From: Pleurostoma richardsiae
Lineage: Eukaryota; Ascomycota; Sordariomycetes; Calosphaeriales; Pleurostomataceae
Assembly: GCA_030052745.1 (NCBI GenBank)
Contig: JANBVO010000086.1
Span: 1 to 48,653 of the forward strand
Reading direction: 5' to 3'
DNA: 48,653 nt
Shown here in pieces: positions 21,222 to 30,863 of this stretch (positions within the stretch are counted from its first letter, which is position 1; each line of letters begins with the position of its first letter). Position numbers and translations under genes: made by a program. The notes under the pieces are model-generated. The model ran no database searches. It saw nothing but the letters and a program-made list of their open reading frames with translations, and was not told the origin of the DNA.

Positions 21222-23957
21222 TAGCTGGATGCTGGATATTCATGTTACATAAGCAGGTGGAGCAAGCCTCCCGCTCTCATGCTGCGACAACTGGTACGAG
21301 GCTCGAATAAATCGATACCCGGTGTGTTAAGTTCTACTGAAAAGAATCAAATGCCGCGAAGGTTGTCTCTCTACGCTAGACCAACTGAGACGGAATGAAT
21401 CATAATAAGGAGCAAGTGGCCAGCGATACTGTCTTCGTTTGCTCCGCCGAGACGACCCGCTGGCGGTCGTCGTGTCTTCGTCGACTAGAACTTCCATGTG
21501 ATTAACTACCCTACCTTGAAGCTTGATATCATATTCTATCCGCGAGGTTTGTCGAGGTCATACATTATTATTCACAGAACGCGTGACGTGAACAGTTCTC
21601 ATCATGCGGGCATGATGCCGAATGCGCAAGCAGTGCCCCATCTGCTCATCGTACAGTTCCGGTCCTCGCAGAGCAGGTCATCTAGCTGAAGCCAAGCACG
21701 TCTACTGTTCGCGTCTCGAGCGACAAGCAGTCAGACCAAATGAAGTGAACGACGTACCGAAAAGAAATGCGTAATCTCGTCGTCAAATCCACTCAAGGCG
21801 TTCGTAGACAAGCGGCGTAGGCCTGCATCTCGTCTTCTATCCACTGTCGCCGCATATCTTGCTTCAGCGTCGATTCGCAGATGCTGAACTGGGTCACATT
21901 TCGACACTGGGCGCATCCGATATCAGGGCGAGGAGGCCTCCTTTCCCTTCCTCATCAGACAGTATCTGGACATCGCTGCCGAAGACTGGACAGAAAATCG
22001 GGGCGCCATGTTCTGCTGATGCCGACCTAGCCACTGGGCGGCGGGTCAGGTTGCCTTGTATTTCTAACTGGCTTTGAGCGCCTCCATCTGCTATCGTTCG
22101 AATATCTGGTCTCTTCTCCGTCTCTCATCGCCCTCTAGGCTTGGGCATGAACGAGCCTGAGGAGCCTGTCGGTCCCCATGACCAGTCTTCCTTCTAGAAG
22201 AATGGGACCGCGCTATCCATCGCCAGCAACAGTGTGGCGGCAGTTCCTCATCGAGACGGGGGAAGGCCTTGGGCGCTTCTTCTCGCAGGGCTGTACGTCG
22301 CACGATGTTGTCGATGCGCAAGGTCTCTTTCTCGACGTCCGCCCCAGTAAAGGTGTACTCAGGCATCAATCATAAATACCAGGGGTCCCCAATGATGTTT
22401 CCTCTGTAAAAGAACGAGAAAGAAGAACGGAGAATCGTGCCGAGAAGCTGGGTGAGGCGCGATTCTTATCTGACCCAGGGCAGTAGTTGTACACGTAGAT
22501 GCTCATGGCCAATGCCAGGCATATAACACTGTCATCTGATATCCCTGGACCACAAACCTGGGCAGGTCCTTCATGCCCAACCGATTGCGGTCGGCTTATG
22601 CTGTCGAGTCGTTCAGCGGTTCCTGACAAGGCTGCCCCGAACTGTGAAGTACGATTGCACAGATAGCATATTGGGCACTGGCTCTTGATGCTCAGACGTT
22701 TCATCTGATCTCTGCTCATGCGGGGAAGCACTGGATGTGAGTCAAGGGTACTGCCTAGGGCGTGAAGGGGTGTGCGGGTTGCACGATTCCTGTCGTGGGG
22801 GTGCCATCCTTGGCTCAGGTACCGATCCGTGTCTTAAAGTAAGCGAGACATCACGCAGAAGTACCAAGACATTCGGCGGTCGGACTGGTCTAGTACGACG
22901 AACGAATCTGGCTGTCCAACGAGCGGACGGCTATTCTTCCATATTCAGTCTGCACCCGCGTTCACGACTTGCACACTCGAGTACTTCCACTCGAGCACCA
23001 TCTCTGCGCTGGCATGTGTCTTTCGGCAGTAGCCCCTTGAGAAGAACGGGACAGGGGCGTGCATGGGCTACCCAGCCAGTTGGATCTTTCGCAGCGTCCC
23101 CTGTAGACTTGGCCAGTGGCGGCTGCAGTTGGAACCTCGAATCAGCACGATTTCACAGAGCCATGAGTGAGGCTGCAGGTAGGCCAGGCACGCCAGCATG
23201 TCCCGTGCGAAATCGCACACTCCCATCAGGCATGAACGGCCGTGATGGAGTCCGCCAGAGTTGGCCAATAGGCCCCATAGCATGACGCTCCGCCTCTGAA
23301 GATAAGGGAGCAAGAGACGGTGCCAGTGAGGCTGTGCCTGCTGCTTGGTGAACGGCGAGTGGCTGCTCCATCTCTGCTCGGCACGCACATTCGCCATTGC
23401 GCAGCGAACAACACGGCGAGTTTCCCCGCAAATGGGGGCCACCGACAGACGGTGTCTGTTTTCACATTCTCTCCCGAGATGCCGCCATCTTCATTCGTGG
23501 CATTGCAACTGAAGCCTCTCTGGCTTTCGGGTGGATTCGCTTCGTCTTCCTTCCTACTGATCACGCGGTAAGAAATAAGGCGACAGAATCACTGAGTACT
23601 CCACGGAAGCAATTGGGCTGACCGGTCGTGGTAAGGCAGCCTCTTGCCTGACGCCTACCCCGTTAGCAAATGAACACATCCAGCGTGCACGTAAAACGTA
23701 TCGCGATTCCGAGAACACTCGAGGAAAAGGCCCGGCAGGCACCGCCTTGACACATCATCCATGGTGCTGCCTCCACAAGATCGGGTCTGTTGATCGGGTC
23801 GCAGCATGCCGGCAAGTGATGCGACCTAGCTAGAAAAGGCCCCTGCCTATGACGATTGAGGGTAAACATGTGTGTTGTGAGCCGCCAGTCATCGCAGGGC
23901 TTTGAGTTCAGCGACAGGCTTTTGCCGCGTCCATCCCTGCCTGAAGAGGAGAGGCTG
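21222..23957. other. Gene-poor region
   Basis: About 2.7 kb between the MITE and the BTB gene promoter. Frames of 60-180 codons occur on both strands but overlap each other and show no domain. A short hairpin (GACGACC/GGTCGTC) lies near 21450. A decayed gene at 22100-22730 cannot be excluded. Confidence 0.4.
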
Positions 23958-23967
23958 TATAAATATA
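23958..23967 (+). promoter_or_regulatory. TATA box of the BTB gene
   Basis: TATAAATATA is followed 20-60 bp later by a pyrimidine-rich tract (about 23985-24020), a common fungal transcription-start arrangement. The predicted 5' UTR up to the ATG at 24310 would be about 300 nt. Confidence 0.6.
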
Positions 23968-24309
23968 TCGACGGCCCCTCCTCCGCTTTGCGCCTTTCCT
24001 CCCTTTCTTCTTCCTCCCCCCACCACAAGCCAAAAAGGGTCGCAAAGTGCTCACAGAGTTGTTCTCTTAGAGACAGCTCTTGCCCGGACCCCTGTCAATC
24101 TTTAATTTGTGCACTCTCTTCTCTTTGTTTCCGTCCTTCTCTTCGCGGGAGCCCTTCGCTCGTTTCGTCGCTCTCTTGGTGCGAATTATACCAGACAGAT
24201 ATCCCCGGATATCTCTCTTGACCCGTCCCGTACGCCCAGAGCCCGAGCCGTTGCCCTCTCCCGAGTCCAGCTTCCCCGAAACAACAAGATCAAGATACCC
24301 GCGGTCGCC

Positions 24310-25413
24310 ATGTTCAAGCACTCGTTCCGGTCCAACAACAACGGCGGCAGCCAGCCGGCTGCCGCTGCTGGCACGACGGACTCGCAACATCGCGTGGACA
24401 AGGCCGCGAGGCTGATGAGGAAGGGCACCAACTTCAACCCCGCGGCAGGCTCCGTGCGGGATCCCGCCAAGCTATCGAAACTGCAGCGGTCCCTCTCCGG
24501 GCGCAATGAGGTACTGCGGCCCGCCGACAAGCCGCAACCTCTTGCGCCCTCGCCGATTGTCACCCTGACCGTCGGCAGTGAGGGGCGCCTATTCGCGGCG
24601 CACGAGGACGTCCTCCGCCAGAGCCCGTTCTTTGAACGGGCGCTGCGGGGCTCGTACCTCGAGCAGTCGTACGCGCAGAGCAGGAGGATCGCGCTCCCGG
24701 ATGAGGAGCCGGAAATCTTCTCGGCGGTCCTCGAATACCTCTACGTAAGCCTTCCTCTTCTTCGCCCTCCCTTCATCTCTGGAATGTCCCCGGAATAGGT
24801 CCTAACAGTGGTGTTTGTGCAGAAGGGCGACTACTACCCCCGCTTGCTTCACAACAAGCACCGAAACTCTTGGGAGCTCGAGGACTCTCTCCCGCACCGA
24901 GGAACCCCGAACACATCCCCCAACATCCCCGAAAACTACTACGGAGGTGGCCGCGCAGGCCACCCCTCCTCCCCCGCAACCGCTGCCTCCTCGTCCCCGC
25001 GCGCCGGGCACCCCTCGGCCGTGGAGGCGACCGTCTACCTATCCAGCGCGGGGCAGCACCTCCTCCGCGACACGGTCATCTACTGCGCCGCGGAAAGGTA
25101 CGGGCTGGAGGAGCTCAAGCGGCTGGCGCTCCGGAAGCAAGGGCTGCAGTCGGGCATCGACGTGGGCACCATCCTGCGCAGCGCCCAGTACTGCTACGCC
25201 CACACGCCCGATTCGGACAGCCGCCTGCGCGCCCACTACCTGGCGCTCATCATCCGGTGCCGCAAGACCTTCAAGAGGAGCGGCACCATGCAGGCCGAGA
25301 TGGAGCGGGGCGGAGAGGGCGGCAAGCTGTTCTTCGACCTGTTCGTCGCGCTGTGCAACCACCTCGACGACGTCATCGAGGCGGGCAACAAGGGCACGCC
25401 CAAGACGATCTGA
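24310..25413 (+). CDS. BTB/POZ domain protein
   Basis: Two exons, 24310-24744 and 24823-25413, with a 78-bp intron (GTAAGC donor, CCTAAC branch, TGCAG acceptor); 341 aa. The ATG has a good context (GCCATGT). After a basic, disordered N-terminus, PIVTLTVGSEGRLFAAHEDV opens a BTB fold near residue 80. It continues through LRQSPFFERAL and EIFSAVLEYLYKGDYYP, the intron falling right after EYLY. A Ser/Pro-rich insert (about residues 160-215) splits the BTB from its helical C-terminal part (DTVIYCAAERYGLEELKRLA), and about 90 helical residues end the protein. BTB domains mediate dimerisation and often recruit Cullin-3 ligase; no second domain indicates a specific role. Confidence 0.9.
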
Positions 25414-26818
25414 GAGTCTGTGCGTCTGCGCAGTGCGCGTAGGCGGGCAGCGTGATACTGTTGACTTTTCGCGTGTTTTCCAAGTTGGCGTTCACGGAAG
25501 ATACACGATGGGCGGGATCTGAGATTGGGATTTGCGCCATGAGGATTGGTCTGGATTTCTCGCCATAATGATCTCTGCTCTCGTCTACGGTTTATGTGTT
25601 GGGCGTTAACTTTGCCTTTCTCGTTCAAGCTCCCCCTGGTTCATCAGATTGGAAACCGAGCCATTTGGGAGAATTCGCTTCTTCACTTCTACGCGAGGTT
25701 GGCCGACCCCAGTTTTGATGGATTACCGGAGTGAGGAGGGGAGGTTTGCTTAATATGGCCGAGGCAACATGAGAGAAGACCGCAGGCGAGAGAACTCCCG
25801 GACCGACCCTCTGCAGCTCCCTTTTTTTCTTTCTCGTCTGTGAAGTCTTCCTGCTAACAAGGGGACACACGAAATCGGTATCGTTTCTTGCATTTTCCGA
25901 ACTGGAGTTCACTGGGGTCTGTCCGTTTCCGGGCGCTGTCGACTGAGTCGCCTGCGACCGGTAAAACGCATTCATCTACAACATTCAGGAGGCCGATATG
26001 AGGAATCGGAGGACCATCTTCGCCGTTCCCTTCCATCCTATAACATCCCGTCTCCACTCCCATCTCAGACAAAAAAACCAATCCTACAACCACCGACACA
26101 GGCGTTTGTTTTCTTTATATACAGCATCCCTTTCTTGCGTTGCTTTCGGACATCTGCTTTTTGGGGCGGTACACGGATCGCATGGTTTCGTTCTAGAGGC
26201 ATCTCGACTCTTCCCCTAACCTCAGATTGGGTACTCGACACAGGAGGCAGCGGAACAATGAAAAGGAAGATAAAGGGAAGGTGGAATAATCACAAGCAAA
26301 CACCGACAACAAAACGACGACCACGGGCTGGCGCGACCCTTTCTTCCTATTTTCGCTGCCGACAAGTCTCACATCTCCTTTCCCTTTGTCAAAACAAGAT
26401 GAAACCCGGAGAGAAGAACTTTGGAGGCAGATATCGGTGTGTTGTGGGCACAGAAAGCCCTGCATGGTGTCTGCGCATAGGCTTCGTTATCGAGCCCGCG
26501 CGTCACTCATTTGTAATGACTGACGAGGATCACGATCTTGACGATATTGATATTCTCTTGGGCCTCAGGGGTTGCGCTGTCCTCCCTAGCGGAGGTGCGG
26601 TGGTCCCCGGCTCACGTTGGCTCGACGCCCTCTTGAGGGACTGGTAATGGGAGAATCGGCCACCTCATTGTTGCTGTCCCTGATGTGTAAGCGCTTGCAT
26701 TGTGACTCGATTCGTGAGAAAGCTATGCTCGTCTATTTCACCTTTCGCGTTCTATAACTAGAATGCCTTTACCGTCTCTCCCGACGGTGTTGGATCTGCA
26801 AGAAGCATGCTCCGCCTT
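25414..26818. other. Convergent intergenic region
   Basis: The BTB gene and the minus-strand DUF1349 gene point towards each other across 1.4 kb, which should include both 3' UTRs. No coding frame with a recognisable domain or splicing pattern was seen. Confidence 0.45.
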
Positions 26819-27463
26819 TCATGCCGCCCACTCAACCTCCAGCCCCTTGAACTCCGGCTCCAGGGCCTCAGTAACACTCGTATTCGGCCTTGCGGCGAAT
26901 GCCCCAACCTCGACCTCCCACCCCTCCGTCTCCTTCCCGAAAATCCAGCACACCTCTCTCAGCGGTACCTTCTCCCCGCTCCCGAGCACCTGGTACACCC
27001 ACACCCCGACACCGTTCTCGTCCTGGCCCCTCTCCACCGCGACGGTCACCCACTCCTCCCCGCTCCCCGCGACCGGCGCAAGGCTCCAGTCCGCGTAGGC
27101 GTCGCAGGCCACGGTGCCGACCATGGGCGTGCCGTTGTAGAACTCGACGCCCGTCTTGATCCACTTGGGCGGCGGGGCGGAAGAAGAGGGGGAAGAGGGA
27201 GGGCGCAGGGAGAGGAGCAGCCCGGCCTGGTCGTACTGGACCGCGGCGGGCAGGCGGAAGGAGACGCGGGCGGAGACGAAGGCGGAGAGGGGAGCTGTGG
27301 AGGGGCCTGTGGTGGGGGGTTTGGATGGTGCTGGTGTTGTGTGTCAGTGTTCTTGCCTGAGTTCAGGCGAGGAGGAGAGCGGCGCACCGTTGAAGATATT
27401 TGTGGAGGGGGGCTTGCGCCATATATCGGTGCCTGGTTTAGCGGTGATCGTGAACGAGGCCAT
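26819..27463 (-). CDS. DUF1349 (concanavalin-like fold) protein
   Basis: Two exons on the minus strand, 27463-27388 and 27306-26819, with an 81-bp intron, giving 187 aa. The start reads MASFTITAKPGTDIWRKPPS, the typical opening of this family. Further motifs are YDQAGLLLSLRPP, PPKWIKTGVEFYNGTP, ACDAYADWSLAP and VPLREVCWIFGKETEGWEVE. DUF1349 proteins have a jelly-roll fold like legume lectins and glucanases. The yeast relative was named regulation of enolase protein 1, but the biochemical role is unknown. No signal peptide is present, so it is probably cytosolic. The gene uses strongly GC-ending codons. Confidence 0.88.
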
Positions 27464-28154
27464 CTTGAGGGGTTGTACGCAGATCGTCTTGTTTGCGGAC
27501 TATGAGGTGAGGTGAATAGTGTAGGGACCGAACAATAATTATATGTGCGGTGTGTTCTATCTAAGAGTGAGGCTCATGTAGCTGCTCACGGATGCTCTAC
27601 GTAGGTAGGTACGGAACCCCCTCAAGTTATACCGGGTCCGGAGACCGGCCAAGGCAGGCGGGGAACCCGGATTGCGGGTGTGAAGGCCCGCAACCCCGCT
27701 TCGCTCTCATCGTGAGCCGCCTGCCTGGCTAAATGTCGGATCTTCCTGGCTACCTAAGTCATACTCCATCATATAAGAGATATCAGAGGATGTTTTCGAG
27801 GCGATGAGAGGTTACTGCCTGCGGACGACTAGTCATACGCCATTCTGAGTTGGATGATATTTTCTTCGTGAAACGAACGAGCGCTTTTGCCTGTATCGTC
27901 TGCCTGTCCTGTCTCACGGACGCCTGCTTAGCCCACGAAGCCGCACGTAAAATGAACCCGGAAACTACTTTTCCTATACTCTCTTGGTAAGCTCGGCTGC
28001 TGATTCGAGGCTATAACCGATCATGGACTTCTTGTCTCCACCATACCAGCGCTTCTTCTCGACTCGCGGCTTCTCAGACTTGCACCCAATTCTTTCAGGG
28101 TATATGGACAGACACTTACAGACCTTAGCTAGAACTAGAATCAAGAGCGGTGGT
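27464..28154. other. Intergenic with a structured GC-rich hairpin
   Basis: This is the promoter side of the DUF1349 gene and the 3' side of the ubiquitin-like/C2H2 gene. Its only notable content is the nested inverted repeat at 27648-27730. Confidence 0.45.
27648..27730. repeat. Nested inverted repeat (hairpin within hairpin)
   Basis: GCCAAGGCAGGCGG (27649-27662) pairs with CCGCCTGCCTGGC (27717-27729) with one bulged A, giving a 13-bp outer stem. Inside it TTGCGGG (27672-27678) pairs perfectly with CCCGCAA (27687-27693). The block is much more GC-rich than its surroundings. It could form a cruciform or a structured RNA; no tRNA or known RNA family matches. Confidence 0.5.
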
Positions 28155-30049
28155 TCACATTGCCTGAGAATCTAGCCGTCCGAGCCAGAGCTTCGAAGAG
28201 TACGAGCTACCGGTAAAGAGACGTTGGTGACCCTGGAGATGAGTTGGAGCCCCGCATGACAGTCTGTCAAGTCTATTGCATCTGTTCAGAGGGCTTCGTT
28301 GCACTCGTTGCACCCCATTCGAGGGTTTTGGGTGCCAGTAGTTGATGTGGCGGTCGAGATACGTCTTAGTGCTGCATACCTTATCGCAGTGGTGGCATTC
28401 ATACGGGGGACTATGATACCGCTCGTGGTGCCTATGTGGTCGTTAATACCAGTTGATCAATGGCTAGTGTTCGTCTTACATCAGCTCGTGAACGTGCTCG
28501 AAGGATCTGCCACACTCTGCGCAAATGTGAGGCCCCGGGCTCAGATCAAGTCCAGTCGTTGCTTCTAGGGCAGCCGTGTAAACCCTTTCTATAAGGCGGA
28601 CACGCTGAAAGTCTGACGGTAGTATCAACTCGCCTGGATAAACACTGTTAAGATCTCCCGTCTGCTGGTCACTGTAAAACGGAGGTTCGTAGTCGTGTTC
28701 AACCCCTTCTGTCCGGAGCACCCGGAACCACATGTTGCAGTCGCGGTTCAGGCTGTGTCAGGACTTAGCTATGATTTCAGACCGCGAAGTTCTGTGGTCT
28801 TTCACGAACCATTGGACAGTAGTATCTCGAGGAGCCTCGCTGAGCTTCTTACACCTTGGACATGCTCCATGTAGATCACTGAAATCTTGGAAGATCATAC
28901 TCATGTTTATCTTCATGCCGGGGCGGAAGGCAAGCGACCACGGCTGGGCGACGTCCATGTCCCTGCCCGTGCAGTTTTCCTCGAGCGCATACTGCCTTGC
29001 CTGTACAAGTTCGTGGCCCTTGAGGTTTTCGAAGCGATGTTGCAGTAGGATGTGGAACATCTAGGCGAGCTTAGAAGGCAGACGTCATATACATGGAAGA
29101 TAGACAAGGGAGAACACTGTACCTCCCATCCATGGATCCAGTCAAGCGGTACTTCGAGGATGTTTCCCAGCGCGTCCTCGAGGACAACCGGCTTGCCGAA
29201 CGTCGGGTCAAGAGTTCTAAGCATCCCCGAAGCGGAGGGGAGCGCCTGCAAATGCATAACCGCGTCCGCTACCTTCCGCAACGTTTCCTGAATAGTAACA
29301 ATGGCGCTGAAAGTGTTCCTGACCGATCCGACAATTGTCCACGATATCATTTCCTGGGACTTCAATCGACCGTCAATGATATCCAGCTGGCAGCTCTGAT
29401 TCTTGATGAGACGGGTGTGCTGGAGATGTAGCTCGAGAAGTTCTTCCTGGTTTTCTCGGTGCTTGGACAATGACTCGTCAACGTGCTCGATGCGAGCCAG
29501 CATGGTGGCGTTGTCGACCCGAGCGGATTTGCTGCTTTTGGTCAGAAGCATGTCTGACACGCTGAGAAAGGGATGGCCGCGCAGCATGCACATGACGACT
29601 TACTGCGCAGCAAGCCCAGCTAGAAGAGTGAGCCTTTCTGTATTCTTCTGCAGTTTCCCTTGTAGCAGTGACAACTTCTCCTTCTCTAGCACAGAGAACT
29701 CGACCTTTTTGTAAGCATCTTTGAGTATCGATCCGGAACCCCCGGGTAGCAGCGCCTCTCCATAGCGAGCATTCAGACGATCTAGCGACTTCTGTATGAG
29801 GACCGCGCACTCGTCGACGACTGCCTTGGTCGCTGTGTCCAGTCCGGCCATCCACGGCGAGAGCTCACGCTGCTCATATGTGGCGACAACCTGCATCAAG
29901 ATATTGACAAACGTATCCAGGTCGGTGCGCAGGTCCTGGTATTGCCTCGCGCTACCCGCTGCGTCACTCAAGGCATGGCCCAGTTGGACAGCGAGCTGGC
30001 AGACAGCAATGATGTCGCCAATACTGCCAAAAGTGAGAGCGGCTGCCAT
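28155..30049 (-). CDS. Ubiquitin-like (ULD) domain protein with C-terminal C2H2 fingers
   Basis: Five exons on the minus strand: 30049-29604, 29561-29123, 29060-28810, 28752-28480, 28431-28155. They stay in phase to give 561 aa. Residues 1-150 (MAAALTFGSIGDIIAVCQLA onward) form the helical N-terminus seen on many fungal STAND/NLR-like and ubiquitin-like proteins. A coiled-coil-like segment follows. Residues about 268-365 carry the fungal ubiquitin-like domain: KPVVLEDALGNILEVPLDW, MFHILLQHRFENLKGHE, YALEENCTGRDMD, FRPGMKINMSMIF. Then comes a CPRC...CLNRDC zinc knuckle. Near residues 454-520 two classical C2H2 fingers complete only after splicing: CAEC + HHERYH (x2-x12-x3) and CHHC + HINYWH. 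No NTPase domain is present. The introns are 42, 62, 57 and 48 bp; the shortest and the GTTCGT donor are the weakest points. Function is unknown. Confidence 0.78.
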
Positions 30050-30863
30050 GACGGCTTTCTGTAACGCTTTTTCGTCAAGCGGCCACTCGGTGCTGCGATG
30101 TCATTCTCCGACGTGGTCTGGCGCGTTCTTTGGAGAAAAATATCAGGAAACGAGAAGGATTGCGGTATTGGAGGGTGAGGCTGGATGGGAGCCATGCAAT
30201 CAGCCCCCAACCTGCGCACACAGCCGCCCAAGCCGCAGAAGCAGCGCATCCAAAGACGAGGATGCTGCGTCTGAGCATCATTGCGACTTCGAAAGATGCC
30301 TGTGAGACGACGGAGTAAGGAGCCAGTTCATTTCGCCTACCAAACCAGAAGGGGCTTCTCGAACTCCCAAACGGAGGATCCGCCAACGATGAAGGGTGGG
30401 TAGAATGCTGTCAACCTCGTTTTCGTCGAATTCTATTTTCCGCTCGTGCCAGCACTCGAACGCCGGCGCCTGGTACGCTCCAGTGTGGCTGCAGTCACGT
30501 GAGACTGACTCAAACGAGTGGGGATCGGACAAAGGCAGGAAAATCGAACGCCAATGCCCACTCGGCCACCCGCGCTCCAACCCCCGCCAATTTTTTTCTC
30601 TCCTCCATTTCTGCATCGCCAGTATCTCGCCGTTCAGGGACGCCCACCCAATGGTATAACACAGTCCCCAGCTATCACCACTGCTCCCTCCTGCTTGAAG
30701 TTCCATGGCCCTTGCGCTGAGGTTGGCCTACGTTTCGGATCGAGAAGTCCCGTGGTAGAGCAGGGGAAGAGACGAGGTCCCGAGTCGGCACGGTAGAGAA
30801 CCGTGGTCGGCGACGAGAAGAGCGGCACGATACAAACCGTTCGCAGCCGGCAAATAAACGGCC
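30050..30863. other. Divergent promoter region, ULD gene and BRF1
   Basis: The two genes are transcribed away from each other across 814 bp. Frames on both strands here look like chance. No clear TATA box was found, which is usual for a housekeeping gene such as BRF1. Confidence 0.45.

Noticed and set aside
22091-22731. Two minus-strand frames that could be exons of one gene
   Set aside because: The translations show no domain, and no phase-consistent intron linked them.
27648-27730. Bacterial-type terminator or tRNA at the hairpin
   Set aside because: There is no T-run, no cloverleaf and no T-loop motif; the window is eukaryotic.
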